53,613 nt of DNA, taken from contig PCUU01000001.1 of assembly GCA_002786855.1 (NCBI GenBank), positions 16,723 through 70,335 on the forward strand. Direction: 5' to 3'. Shown here in pieces: positions 40,604-50,022 of this stretch; the stretch's first letter is position 1; every line of letters begins with the position of its first letter. The notes under the pieces are model-generated. The model was given only the letters and a program-made list of their open reading frames with translations, was not told the origin of the DNA and ran no database searches. This DNA comes from Cytophagales bacterium CG12_big_fil_rev_8_21_14_0_65_40_12 (GTDB lineage: Bacteria; Bacteroidota; Bacteroidia; Cytophagales; Cyclobacteriaceae). The position numbers and the translations under genes are program-made.

Positions 40604-43600
40604 TTGAGAGTAAAAGATTTCATAAAGATTTACAGGGAAGACCCGATTCTTCAAACCATTGCAGAACGGATAAAACCTAACGAAGGCACCAACATTCAAC
40701 TCAGGGGTTTGGTAGGTAGTCTGGACGCTGTAATTGCCGCGGCCATCTATCAAGAAAATAAGCAAACCTGCTTATTCGTAATGCACGATAAAGAAGAGGC
40801 TGCCTACTTCCACAACGATCTGCAGAATTTAGTAGGAGATAAAGAAGTGCTCCTTTTTCCGACTTCCTATAAAAGGCCTTATCAGTTTGATGAAACCGAG
40901 AACGCCAATATTTTAATGAGGGCAGAAATACTCAATAGAATTAACAACAAAGCTTCGACAGGAGAATTGATTGTCACTTATCCTGAAGCCCTTACTGAAA
41001 AGGTAATCAACAAAAAGTCCTTGGCCACCAATACTTTTACTACCAAAGTAGGCGAGGAAATTGACGTTGAGTTTCTTACCGTACTATTAATGACTTACGA
41101 TTTCGAGAAAACCGATTTCGTTTATGAAGCCGGGCAATTTTCTGTGCGTGGTGGAATTGTAGATGTGTATTCTTACGCCCATGATTTACCTTATCGCTTA
41201 GAATTATTCGGAAAAGAGGTAGAGAGCATCAGAACCTTCGATCCTGTTTCTCAGCTGAGCGAAGAAAGCGTCAAGCAAATCAATATTATCCCGAATATTC
41301 AAACTAGACTACTTCAAGAAGTACGTCAGTCCTTTTTAGATTTTATTCCAAACAACACGAAACTTTGGTTTAAAGACTTTCACCAGACTTTAGATATTAT
41401 TGAAAAGTATTTCGAAAAAGCATCTGACAGCTTTGATGAAGTACTTTCTGTTACCGATGCTCAAATCGTGCTTAGTCCCGATCAGCTTTTCGAAACAAAG
41501 AAATCCTTCCAAAAGGGAATTGTGGACTTTGCTAAAATTGAGTTTGGAAATAGATTTGGAAAGAAAATTGACTTTGAATTTCGATTCGAAGCAGAGCCTC
41601 AACAATCTTTCAACAAGAACTTTGATTTGATTGTAGAGAATCTCGGTCAGTGGCAAAGGCAAAGCACCACGCTGTTGGTTTCCGCAGAATCATTGAATCA
41701 AATCAATCGACTCGAAACCATTTTCACTGAACTTAACCCAACCATTCAGGTACTTCCCTTGAACATTGGCCTGAGACAGGGTTTCATAGATAAAACTTCG
41801 AAAATACTTTGTTATACGGATCATCAACTTTTTGATCGATTCCACAAGTACAAAACTAAAACCAAGCACAGCAAGTCGAAGGCGCTAACGCTTAAAGAAC
41901 TTCGATCGCTTCAGGCTGGAGATTACGTAACCCACATTGATCATGGCGTTGGCCGATTTGCGGGTATGGAAAAAGTGGAAGTGAACGGTAACAGCCAAGA
42001 ATCGATACGTTTGGTGTATCGCGATGACGATTTGCTTTATATCAGCATTCACTCGCTCCACAAAATTTCTAAATATTCGGGCAAGGAAGGCACTCCGCCC
42101 ACTATGAGCAAACTAGGCTCACAGGAATGGGAGAACAAGAAAACCAAGGTTAAGAAGAAGGTAAAAGACATTGCGAAAGACTTGATTAGTCTTTATGCCA
42201 AAAGAAAAGGAGCCGATGGTTTCGCCTTTGCCAAAGATGGATTTATGCAAGCTGAACTGGAGTCTTCCTTCATTTATGAAGATACCCCCGATCAAGCTAA
42301 GGCAACTGATGATGTTAAGGCAGACATGGAATTACCGAATCCAATGGATCGATTGGTTTGTGGTGATGTTGGTTTTGGAAAAACCGAGGTTGCCATCAGA
42401 GCAGCTTTTAAAGCTTGCGCCAATGGAAAGCAAGTGGCGGTTTTAGTGCCGACCACCATTCTTGCCATGCAGCACTTTCGAACTTTTGCTGAAAGACTCG
42501 CCAATTTCCCTGTGAATGTGGAGTATATCAACCGTTTTAAGTCTAGCAAAGAGATCAAAGAAACGCTCCAAAGAGTCAAGGAAGGTAGAACCGAAATCTT
42601 AGTAGGTACGCACAGAATTGTGAATAAAGATGTCGAATTCAAAGACCTCGGCCTATTGATCATTGATGAGGAGCAAAAATTTGGGGTAAAAGTAAAAGAT
42701 AGGCTGAAAGAGTTTAAGGTGAATGTAGACGTGCTTACACTTACTGCAACCCCAATTCCGAGGACCCTACATTTCTCGCTTATGGGTGCAAGAGATTTGA
42801 GCGTTATCGCCACACCTCCACCGAATCGCCAACCCGTCACCACAGAGATCCATACATTTGATGAAGTCCTAATCCGAGACGCGGTTAGCTTCGAATTAAG
42901 GCGAGGAGGACAAGTTTTCTTTGTTCATAACCGAATTAAGGATATTGAGCAAATTGGTAACATCATTCTAAAACTAGTTCCTGATGCACGGATCGGTATT
43001 GCGCACGGCCAAATGGAGGGCAGTATTCTAGAAAAACGAATGGTAAAATTTATTGAAGGCGAATACGATGTATTGATCTCGACCAATATCATCGAATCAG
43101 GCCTTGATATCCCGAATGCCAATACCATCATTATCAACCATGCGCATATGTTTGGCCTTTCGGATTTACACCAAATGCGAGGAAGGGTAGGGCGATCAAA
43201 CAGAAAGGCTTTCTGTTATTTATTGACCCCGCCAACTATTGGCTTAAGCTCTGATTCGAGAAAAAGATTAAGTGCGCTAGAAGAATTTTCTGACTTAGGG
43301 GATGGATTTAAAGTAGCTATGCGCGATTTGGATATTCGTGGTGCTGGAAATTTACTAGGTGCTGAGCAGACCGGGTTTATTTCAGACCTAGGCTTCGATA
43401 TGTACCATAAAATACTTGATGAAGCAGTTCAAGAATTAAAAGAAACCGAATTCAAAGACCTTTTCTATCGTGATTTGGTAAAAGAAGCAGCTGAGGCGGT
43501 AAAAGTCGACACTACAATCGAAACGGATTTAGAGATTCTGATTCCTGATACTTACGTTTCGAACATTTCGGAAAGACTAGGGCTCTATTCGAAAATCGAT

Positions 43601-43951
43601 AATATCAAAAATGAAGAAGGGCTTACAAAATTCATCAATAACCTAAAAGACAGATTCGGCCCCTTGCCTGATCCTGTAAAAGACTTAACCGAAACGGTTC
43701 GTTTAAGATGGCTGGCCGAAAAATTAGGTTTTGAGAAAATCAGCATTAAAAACGAAAGTCTGAAATGCTATTTCTTGCCCTCAGACAATGAGCGTTATTT
43801 TCAATCTCCAGCCTTTGGAAAGGTGCTTGCCTATGTTCAAATGCACCCTAGAAAATGCCAAATGAAAGAATACAAAACCCGCCTAATCCTTCGAATAGAC
43901 GAGGTTTTGACTATTCATGATGCAATAGAGATTCTAAAAGAAATGAGTTAG
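40604..43951 (+). CDS. mfd: transcription-repair coupling factor
   Basis: 1115 residues from TTG at 40604 (reading LRVKDFIKIYREDP), chosen because the -7 box lies upstream of it; 15 more in-frame codons reach 40559 but look like promoter. Order: UvrB-like N-terminal module, RNA-polymerase-interacting CarD-like domain (about 440-510: LQAGDYVTHIDHGVGRFAGM), helicase with Walker A GDVGFGKTEVAIRAAF, motif II DEEQKFGVK, TATPIPRTL and QMRGRVGRSNRKAF, and a C-terminal TRCF domain. It removes stalled polymerase and recruits UvrA. The other strand carries no real gene here. Confidence 0.97.
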   Translation: MRVKDFIKIYREDPILQTIAERIKPNEGTNIQLRGLVGSLDAVIAAAIYQENKQTCLFVMHDKEEAAYFHNDLQNLVGDKEVLLFPTSYKRPYQFDETENANILMRAEILNRINNKASTGELIVTYPEALTEKVINKKSLATNTFTTKVGEEIDVEFLTVLLMTYDFEKTDFVYEAGQFSVRGGIVDVYSYAHDLPYRLELFGKEVESIRTFDPVSQLSEESVKQINIIPNIQTRLLQEVRQSFLDFIPNNTKLWFKDFHQTLDIIEKYFEKASDSFDEVLSVTDAQIVLSPDQLFETKKSFQKGIVDFAKIEFGNRFGKKIDFEFRFEAEPQQSFNKNFDLIVENLGQWQRQSTTLLVSAESLNQINRLETIFTELNPTIQVLPLNIGLRQGFIDKTSKILCYTDHQLFDRFHKYKTKTKHSKSKALTLKELRSLQAGDYVTHIDHGVGRFAGMEKVEVNGNSQESIRLVYRDDDLLYISIHSLHKISKYSGKEGTPPTMSKLGSQEWENKKTKVKKKVKDIAKDLISLYAKRKGADGFAFAKDGFMQAELESSFIYEDTPDQAKATDDVKADMELPNPMDRLVCGDVGFGKTEVAIRAAFKACANGKQVAVLVPTTILAMQHFRTFAERLANFPVNVEYINRFKSSKEIKETLQRVKEGRTEILVGTHRIVNKDVEFKDLGLLIIDEEQKFGVKVKDRLKEFKVNVDVLTLTATPIPRTLHFSLMGARDLSVIATPPPNRQPVTTEIHTFDEVLIRDAVSFELRRGGQVFFVHNRIKDIEQIGNIILKLVPDARIGIAHGQMEGSILEKRMVKFIEGEYDVLISTNIIESGLDIPNANTIIINHAHMFGLSDLHQMRGRVGRSNRKAFCYLLTPPTIGLSSDSRKRLSALEEFSDLGDGFKVAMRDLDIRGAGNLLGAEQTGFISDLGFDMYHKILDEAVQELKETEFKDLFYRDLVKEAAEAVKVDTTIETDLEILIPDTYVSNISERLGLYSKIDNIKNEEGLTKFINNLKDRFGPLPDPVKDLTETVRLRWLAEKLGFEKISIKNESLKCYFLPSDNERYFQSPAFGKVLAYVQMHPRKCQMKEYKTRLILRIDEVLTIHDAIEILKEMS

Positions 43952-43966
43952 GTACTGAACTTTTAA

Positions 43967-44689
43967 CTAAAAACTCATTAAATCCTTGAATTTAAGCGTT
44001 TGCCTTCTAGAAACATCTATTTCTTCTCCGCCTTTCATATAGATTCTCAAACTACCGCTGAACCAAGGTTCGATTCTTTCAATCCATTTAAGGTTAATTA
44101 TTTGTTGTCTGTTGGCCCTAAAGAAGGTTTTTTCGTCCAATCGAGTTTCCAAATAATTGAGTGTTCTCGTAATCATAGGCTTTGATTTATCGAAATATAC
44201 AGTGGTATAATTTCCACTCACTTCGAAAAGGCGGATGTCTGATAATTGAACGAACCAGCACTTTTCACCATCCTTTACGAAAACTTGATCGTGCATCGTC
44301 AGCTTATCTCCAGAATTGTCTTTCTCTGTTTCTTTCTTTTCAACTTTTTCAATCACCTTTGCAATTGCGCCAGCTAATCGGTCCTTCTGAACTGGTTTCA
44401 CTAAGTAATCAAGCGCATTATATTCAAAAGCTTTTAAGGCATATTCATCATAGGCGGTTGAAAAAATAACCTCTGGAACAATTTCAAGTTGCTCCAGTAA
44501 ATCAAAGCCCGTTTTTCCAGGCATTTGGATATCCAGGAATATCAAGTCAGGTTTCAGCTCGGTGATTTTTTCAATGGCTTCTTCAACGCTTGCGGCTTCA
44601 CCTACGACTTGAACATTATCAAATTCAGCAAGCAACCTCTTGAGCTCATTTCTTGCTAATCTTGAATCATCGATTACTAAAGTTTTCAT
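43967..44689 (-). CDS. LytTR-family response regulator
   Basis: 240 residues. The receiver has DDSRLARNEL at the start, the phospho-acceptor Asp in LIFLDIQMPGKTGFDLLEQL and KPVQKDRL; LytTR domain at about 135-238 (DQVFVKDGEKCWFVQLSDIR, RTLNYLETRLDEKTFFRANR, EIDVSRRQTLKFKDLM). It is encoded 11 bp after its kinase partner. Its end is only 15 bp from the end of mfd, convergent. Confidence 0.95.
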   Translation of the reverse strand: MKTLVIDDSRLARNELKRLLAEFDNVQVVGEAASVEEAIEKITELKPDLIFLDIQMPGKTGFDLLEQLEIVPEVIFSTAYDEYALKAFEYNALDYLVKPVQKDRLAGAIAKVIEKVEKKETEKDNSGDKLTMHDQVFVKDGEKCWFVQLSDIRLFEVSGNYTTVYFDKSKPMITRTLNYLETRLDEKTFFRANRQQIINLKWIERIEPWFSGSLRIYMKGGEEIDVSRRQTLKFKDLMSF

Positions 44690-44700
44690 ATCTACATCTG

Positions 44701-45846
44701 TTAATTGCTGAAAATTGGAATTCTAACGGTGGCACAAACCATCTTTTCGTTCATGTTTTCTACCACCAATGAGGCCTGAGCCCCATAAAGTAGTCTAAGG
44801 CGTTCCTTCGCATTGGTGATGCCAATGCCTCTTCGCTTTGGGGTAGAGGACGTTTTGATCTGTCCCGTATTCTTAACATAAACGGTTAAGAAATCTGTAG
44901 AAAGTTTGGATTCTACGATGATCTCTCCGCCATTTGGTAAATTATTAATGCTGTGCTTTATGGCGTTTTCCACCAAAGTCTGGATCATCATGGGTGGAAC
45001 AAGTACCTCTTTTGTTTTCTTATCCATTAATAAATGATACGTCAACCTTTCTTCGAGCTGTATCGACTCAAGGTTGAGATAATCAGCCACCACTTCCATC
45101 TCCTTCACCAAACTGACTTTTTCATAAGGATCAAATTGAATAGAAAAACGGAGCAAATCGGATAGGTGGGTAATGGAATTCCTGGCTTTCTCGGCATCTT
45201 CAATGACTAAAGAACGAATATTATTCAAGCTATTGAAAATAAAATGGGGGTTGATCTGCGATTTCAAAGCACTTAATTCTGCATCCTTTACGGTTGCTTG
45301 AAGTTTCCATTTTTCGATCTCCACCTCTCGGTTCTTTTGAAGAAACTGGTAGGCAAAATAAATGGCAGACCAACATAGAAAATACATTGCATAACTGGCT
45401 ATAAAGCTCAATCCCAAAAGCACCAAAGCGCTTGTTTTGAACATCTCTTTGTTGGCCTGTCTTAATTTTTCTAGGGTGGCCTCATCGATGCCTTCTAACT
45501 GTGGTACTCCAGAAAACTTTTGAACAATAGACGGATCTATTCTGGCCAAAATAACAACCGTGAGCATGCCAGCCATAAAACCAAATACAGCCAAAATGCT
45601 TCCCTGAATTATGCTGCTTCCGACTACCCGTGGAATTAGCTTAGCTATGGTGAAGTCTTTCCAACGCTTCTTCTTGACGTACTGTCGATAAATATGGCTA
45701 ATTAAAATACCGAAAAGTACACTTGCCAATGTAGCTATAATAGAAACCCAAAATGGAAGCACAAAGGCCAATGCAAAAAGGCTAGTTGCATGTAAACCAC
45801 CCCATCCACCAAATTGCAGCATCCAATAGAGCTGGTTCTTTTTCAT
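44701..45846 (-). CDS. LytS/YehU-type sensor histidine kinase
   Basis: 381 residues. Helices at about 12-30, 33-52, 70-95 and 135-170 form a membrane module without a clear periplasmic domain; the His_kinase part has ALKSQINPHFIFNSLNNIRS with the acceptor His, MIQTLVENAIKHSINNLPNG (N-box) and RGIGITNAKERLRLLYG (G-box). Signals to the LytTR regulator downstream. This pair is paralogous to that at 36616-38417 but is not flanked by triple-repeat genes. Confidence 0.94.
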   Translation of the reverse strand: MKKNQLYWMLQFGGWGGLHATSLFALAFVLPFWVSIIATLASVLFGILISHIYRQYVKKKRWKDFTIAKLIPRVVGSSIIQGSILAVFGFMAGMLTVVILARIDPSIVQKFSGVPQLEGIDEATLEKLRQANKEMFKTSALVLLGLSFIASYAMYFLCWSAIYFAYQFLQKNREVEIEKWKLQATVKDAELSALKSQINPHFIFNSLNNIRSLVIEDAEKARNSITHLSDLLRFSIQFDPYEKVSLVKEMEVVADYLNLESIQLEERLTYHLLMDKKTKEVLVPPMMIQTLVENAIKHSINNLPNGGEIIVESKLSTDFLTVYVKNTGQIKTSSTPKRRGIGITNAKERLRLLYGAQASLVVENMNEKMVCATVRIPIFSN

Positions 45847-46156
45847 AAATTAAAAGAAGTTGATTTTGAAATCATGAATTTAAATAATTGACTGAATGGT
45901 TGATTGAAAGGATTAACACCCAAATCGGTAGGATATGAATTCAGTCGATCTTTCATTTTAAATTTAGGTTAAAAATGTGTTTCCGATTTCTACGGACATC
46001 AACATCATTAACCTTTTAGGCTAGCTTTGGGAAATAATGTAGGCCTTAGAGACGTTTGCATTCATAATGTGCAGGTTACAACTTTGTTAAACAACAAGGA
46101 TAACTGTATATTAGCTGCCTTAATTCACCTAATAGCGTTGATTAATTATTGCTAAC
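45847..46156. other. 310-bp divergent gap upstream of gldJ-like gene
   Basis: No open frame or strong hairpin was seen. A perfect TAnnTTTG box (TAGCTTTG, 46022-46029) lies 127 bp before the gldJ-like ATG and could be its promoter; chance matches of this box in a gap of this size are not rare, so support is weak. Confidence 0.4.
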
Positions 46157-47614
46157 ATGAGAAAAATAGCTGGATTTTTGAAGATTACAGTCTTTATTCT
46201 GTTATCTACTTCCGTTTTATCTTCTTGCTTTTTGATAAAAAAGAAAGGTGGAGAAGTGAGTACAACAACTGGCATGGCCTATGGTAATTCCAAAGACACT
46301 TTAAGTTTTACTCCATTCGACACCAAAAATTTACCCAACCCTCCTGGAATGGTGTATGTTCAGGGTGGTAGAACTGTCCTTGGCTCGTTCGAAGAAGATT
46401 TGTTTGGGTCGAGGGACAATGTTGAAAGAACCGTAACGGTAAATTCTTTCTACATGGATGAAACTGAAATTACCAATAAAGACTGGAAAGAATATGTCTA
46501 TGGACAATTCAACCCACTGGTTGTTGGAATTGGCAGAGACCTAACAATCTCGGATGACCCAAATAATGCCTTCGTGCCAGCTACAAAATCCCATAATGGC
46601 CTTGAATTAAAAGACTTGGTACCCAACGATAGTGTTTGGCAAAGTGATTTTTCCTTCAATGATGTATACAGCGAAAATTACTACAGCAATCCTGGCTATA
46701 ATAATTATCCTGTTGTTGGGGTAACTTGGAGACAAGTAGTGGACTACTGCAAATGGAGAACCGATGCGGTAAATTATACCATCATCAGTGAACTAGATTT
46801 TGAAGACCTTCCTGACGAATATAAATTACAATTCTATAATCCTGACGGTTCATTGCAGGCTGTTAGCGGTGGAGGCGCAAACTCAACTGCTGGTGGAGAT
46901 CCTCAATTGTCACTTCAAGAACTAGATGATTTGCAACAAGATCAAATCAACTTTATCAATAGCAACAAAAAAATGTTCATTGAAAGGGGTTTGTACCTAC
47001 CAGAATTTAGACTGCCAAACGAGGCTGAATGGGAGTATGCTGCCAAAGCAACCATCGGTACTCAATATTTAGATGAAAACGAGGAGTATGGAAGAATTTA
47101 TCCATGGGATGGTAGAGGAGTGAGAAACCCTTATGGCAAAAGACGTGGAGAGTTACTTGCCAACTTCAAACGAGGTAGAGGTGATTATGCCGGTATCGCT
47201 GGAAATATCAACAATGATGGTGATGTTATTCCAAGAGAAGTTGGAGGATATGAACCAAATGACTTTGGCTTATATAATATGGCCGGCAATGTAAGCGAAT
47301 GGGTAAATGACACGTATAGACCTCTTTCTTTTCAAGATTTTGACGACTTAAACCCTGTTCGAAAGGATGGAACTGGAGATGCGCAAGAACTTTATGGCTT
47401 TGGAGAAAACAGAAATGATTTTAGATCATTGATCAACGACAGGGCCAAGGTTTTCAAAGGTGGTTCGTGGAAAGATGTCGCTTATTGGATGTCTCCAGGT
47501 ACCCGAAGATTCCTTGACCAAGATCGCGCTACAAATACAATTGGGTTTAGATGTGCCATGATCTCTATCGGTTTTGAACAACAAAAAGGAGGGGGAATTT
47601 TCGGAGGAAAATAA
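46157..47614 (+). CDS. gldJ: GldJ-like gliding motility lipoprotein (SUMF1/FGE fold)
   Basis: 485 residues. Lipobox LSSC (MRKIAGFLKITVFILLSTSV, then LSSC). The formylglycine-generating-enzyme-like domain shows PPGMVYVQGGRTVLGSF, SFYMDETEITNKDWKEYV, YNNYPVVGVTWRQVVDYCKW, FRLPNEAEWEYAAKA, LYNMAGNVSEWVNDTYRP, VFKGGSWKDVAYWMSP and TNTIGFRCAM. In Bacteroidota this set marks GldJ or GldK; the WRQ..DYCKWRTD block and lack of gldL, gldM and gldN next door favour GldJ. GldJ is needed for gliding and stabilises type IX secretion components in Flavobacterium. The enzyme copper-site cysteines are absent, so it is structural. Confidence 0.8.
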   Translation: MRKIAGFLKITVFILLSTSVLSSCFLIKKKGGEVSTTTGMAYGNSKDTLSFTPFDTKNLPNPPGMVYVQGGRTVLGSFEEDLFGSRDNVERTVTVNSFYMDETEITNKDWKEYVYGQFNPLVVGIGRDLTISDDPNNAFVPATKSHNGLELKDLVPNDSVWQSDFSFNDVYSENYYSNPGYNNYPVVGVTWRQVVDYCKWRTDAVNYTIISELDFEDLPDEYKLQFYNPDGSLQAVSGGGANSTAGGDPQLSLQELDDLQQDQINFINSNKKMFIERGLYLPEFRLPNEAEWEYAAKATIGTQYLDENEEYGRIYPWDGRGVRNPYGKRRGELLANFKRGRGDYAGIAGNINNDGDVIPREVGGYEPNDFGLYNMAGNVSEWVNDTYRPLSFQDFDDLNPVRKDGTGDAQELYGFGENRNDFRSLINDRAKVFKGGSWKDVAYWMSPGTRRFLDQDRATNTIGFRCAMISIGFEQQKGGGIFGGK

Positions 47615-47636
47615 CTACTCCAAAAAATATTGATTT

Positions 47637-47663
47637 AGGCTCGACTTCGGTTGAGCCTTTTTT
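47637..47663 (+). terminator. rho-independent terminator of the gldJ-like gene
   Basis: AGGCTCGAC, TTCG, GTTGAGCCT then TTTTT: a nine-pair stem with a TTCG tetraloop and one G-T pair, followed by a T-run. It ends at the stop codon of comF on the opposite strand. Confidence 0.9.
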
Positions 47664-48405
47664 ATTGAGTGGCGGCTATCACGGCCACACTAAATTCCGA
47701 AACGCCCACATTTATCAGTTGATTTCCGCAAGCAATAATAGTGGCCCCGGTAGTCAATACATCATCAACAAGTAGCACCCGCCTACCTATAACTAAATTG
47801 GGCTCAGCTACTTCAAAAATGGACGCCACATTTTCTTGCCGCTCAATTCTACTCTTCTTGGTTTGGGTTTCGCTCGCTACGTTCCTCACCAATGCATTGA
47901 CTACTTCCATCTTTAACACCTCTGCTAGGCCTTTCGCAAAGGCTTCGCTTTGATTGTATCCTCTTTTCTTAAATTTTGACGGGTGCAGCGGAACAGGGAC
48001 AATGATGTCGAATTCATTTTGAAAACCTGCTAACAGTAAATCATGACCAAACCAGCGACCCAGCATTATACCTATTTCTTCTTTGTGGTTATATTTAAGT
48101 TCATGCAGCAGTTTCTGAACAATTCCCTTTTTGTGGAAGTGCACATACGCCAATAAATGGCTGTAACGAACAGATCCTGCCAATTTCTGCTCAATATGTG
48201 GAACTTCAATTTTGTAGTTACGGGTTTTGGGTAAATTGTATTGACAAGTCGGACATATGTGAGGCACCCCATTTGGCAAGGCACTTTCGCAGCCCAAACA
48301 AATGTTAGGGAAAAAAAGAGCAACAAAATCGCTCAAGTAGGTCCTCAATTGGTTTTGCTTTAGCAAATCGAAGGTATATTTGATTAAAATATAAGGTAAT
48401 GACAA
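47662..48405 (-). CDS. comF: ComF-family phosphoribosyltransferase-like protein
   Basis: 247 residues. A zinc ribbon near the N-terminus (CLGC...CPTC, about 37-55) precedes a type I PRTase fold: IIVPVPLHPSKFKKRGYNQS, ETQTKKSRIERQENV, and the PRPP loop VLLVDDVLTTGATI. ComF takes part in DNA uptake during natural transformation in other phyla. The start at 48405 overlaps the start of the divergent gene at 48399 by 7 bp; a start further in is possible but the zinc ribbon needs most of this N-terminus. Confidence 0.93.
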   Translation of the reverse strand: MSLPYILIKYTFDLLKQNQLRTYLSDFVALFFPNICLGCESALPNGVPHICPTCQYNLPKTRNYKIEVPHIEQKLAGSVRYSHLLAYVHFHKKGIVQKLLHELKYNHKEEIGIMLGRWFGHDLLLAGFQNEFDIIVPVPLHPSKFKKRGYNQSEAFAKGLAEVLKMEVVNALVRNVASETQTKKSRIERQENVASIFEVAEPNLVIGRRVLLVDDVLTTGATIIACGNQLINVGVSEFSVAVIAATQ

Positions 48406-48740
48406 TCGTAGAAGAATTCAATGAATACCGCTCCAGAATGAACGCAAAAATACTGGATGAGAACAATATCGTATTAAAAAGATTATTTAACCTTGACACA
48501 AACACCTACGCAGAGGGTGCGCTTGACACTAAAGTGAAAGAACTCATTGGTCTTTCAAGCTCAATGGTTTTACGTTGTGACGACTGTATTAAATATCATT
48601 TGGGAAAATGCCATGACGAGGGAGTTACTACAAAAGAGATATTTGAAGTTTTTTCAATCGCCACAATTATCGGTGGAACTATAGTAATACCTCATTTAAG
48701 GCGTGCTGTTGAATATTGGGAAGCCCTGAATAATGTATAA
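48399..48740 (+). CDS. carboxymuconolactone decarboxylase/AhpD-like protein
   Basis: 113 residues. The family helix with the redox pair is seen in ALDTKVKELIGLSSSMVLRC, DDCIKYHLGKCHDEG: Cys-x-x-Cys followed by His, as in AhpD-type alkylhydroperoxidases. It may act as a small thiol peroxidase or reductase partner. It is followed by, and overlaps by 8 bp, the gene at 48733, so they are likely co-translated. Confidence 0.9.
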   Translation: MTIVEEFNEYRSRMNAKILDENNIVLKRLFNLDTNTYAEGALDTKVKELIGLSSSMVLRCDDCIKYHLGKCHDEGVTTKEIFEVFSIATIIGGTIVIPHLRRAVEYWEALNNV

Positions 48741-49092
48741 AAAAGACCTTGATCTTCAAATTAACTGGGTAAAGGTGCTTGCCCATATTGAAAAGCTGAT
48801 TGGCAAAAGACCTAAAGACATCAATGGCGTTCTATTCCTAATTGGTGTTCAGGAATTGGGCTCGGGCAAAAAGAATTTTAGCAAAGAAGAAAAACAAGAC
48901 CTTATGCACATAGCAATCTGCAAAGTGCTTAGTCTTTCTGGCTTTTATGAATTAGAGGGCGTTGACGAACAAGGTTGGCCACATTGGAAAAGCATCAAAC
49001 CATTGCCCCACTTTGATTTATTGGATCAGGAAAAATTGCTTAAAATGCACATCGTTGAATATTTCGAAAAGGAACTAGAGCTAGAGTTATAA
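48733..49092 (+). CDS. conserved-looking hypothetical protein
   Basis: 119 residues, all-helical, acidic, cytoplasmic; no signal or membrane segment. Blocks such as RPKDINGVLFLIGVQELGSG, NFSKEEKQDLMHIAICKVLS and GWPHWKSIKPLPHFDLLDQE look conserved and resemble a Bacteroidota-only family I remember only as hypothetical. Overlap with the AhpD-like gene by 8 bp suggests a functional link. Confidence 0.8.
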   Translation: MYKKDLDLQINWVKVLAHIEKLIGKRPKDINGVLFLIGVQELGSGKKNFSKEEKQDLMHIAICKVLSLSGFYELEGVDEQGWPHWKSIKPLPHFDLLDQEKLLKMHIVEYFEKELELEL

Positions 49093-49167
49093 AATCGCCA
49101 TTTGCACGAATAATCCATGATTTGCTCTTGCCAAATTCCATCAGATAAAAATGATATTAGATATTAA

Positions 49168-49932
49168 TTGATGAAAATAATTAGCTACAACGTAAACGGA
49201 ATTAGAGCAGCAATGAACAAAGGCTTTGTCGACTGGTTGAAGTCCGAAAACCCCGATATTCTTTGTTTGCAAGAGCTGAAGGCACTTCCAGAACAAATTG
49301 AAACTGCTATATTCGAGGACTTAGGGTATCAACTCTTTTGGGAACCAGCCGAAAAAAAAGGATATAGCGGAGTAGCGATTTTCTCTAAAATCAATCCACT
49401 CCACGTGGAACATGGCTGCGGAAACCCACTTTACGATTTGGAAGGAAGGGTAGTTCGGGCTGACTACGAAGATTTCTCTGTCATGAGCGTGTACATGCCT
49501 AGTGGTACTAGCGGTGATATTCGTCAAGATTTTAAATACGAATGGCTAGACTTCTTTCTGCCATATGTTGCTGATCTAAAGAAAACTCATCCCCAGCTTA
49601 TGATCTCAGGCGACTATAACATCGCACACAAGCCTATCGATATTCACAACCCAATATCAAATAAAAACTCTTCTGGGTTCTTACCAGAAGAAAGAGCTTG
49701 GCTGAGCAAATATATCGAATCTGGCTTTATTGACACCTTTAGGGAATTCAATACTCAACCCCACGAATATTCTTGGTGGAGTTACAGGGCCAATTCAAGG
49801 GCCAATAACAAAGGTTGGAGAATAGATTATCATATGGCAACAAGCGAAATGAAGGGGCGTCTTATAGGTGCATCCATTCTAAATCAAGCCGTTCATTCAG
49901 ATCATTGCCCCATTCTAGTAGAGATTCGATAA
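49168..49932 (+). CDS. xth: exodeoxyribonuclease III
   Basis: 254 residues; the second ATG at 49171 (MKIISYNVNGIRAAMNKGF) is equally good. EEP-fold motifs are ILCLQELKA (metal Glu), VMSVYMPSG, LMISGDYNIAHKPID (Asp/Asn), WRIDYHMAT and SDHCPILVEI (catalytic His). This is the XthA/ExoIII apurinic endonuclease type used in base-excision repair. Alone, 75 bp after the preceding gene. Confidence 0.96.
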   Translation: MMKIISYNVNGIRAAMNKGFVDWLKSENPDILCLQELKALPEQIETAIFEDLGYQLFWEPAEKKGYSGVAIFSKINPLHVEHGCGNPLYDLEGRVVRADYEDFSVMSVYMPSGTSGDIRQDFKYEWLDFFLPYVADLKKTHPQLMISGDYNIAHKPIDIHNPISNKNSSGFLPEERAWLSKYIESGFIDTFREFNTQPHEYSWWSYRANSRANNKGWRIDYHMATSEMKGRLIGASILNQAVHSDHCPILVEIR

Positions 49933-50022
49933 TTTAAATTGTATATTTCTCCATCAGTCAATTCTTAAGCAATCAAAAAAGCCTTTTACACGTATTAAGG
50001 CTTAACGAATGAAAAAGAAAGC

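Noticed and set aside
46157-47614. GldK of the type IX secretion operon
   Set aside because: No gldL, gldM or gldN downstream; comF is convergent, and sequence blocks favour GldJ.
49979-50003. Inverted repeat AAGCCTT-N11-AAGGCTT as a terminator for xth
   Set aside because: The T-run is on the wrong strand for xth and there is no minus-strand gene reaching it; could be chance.
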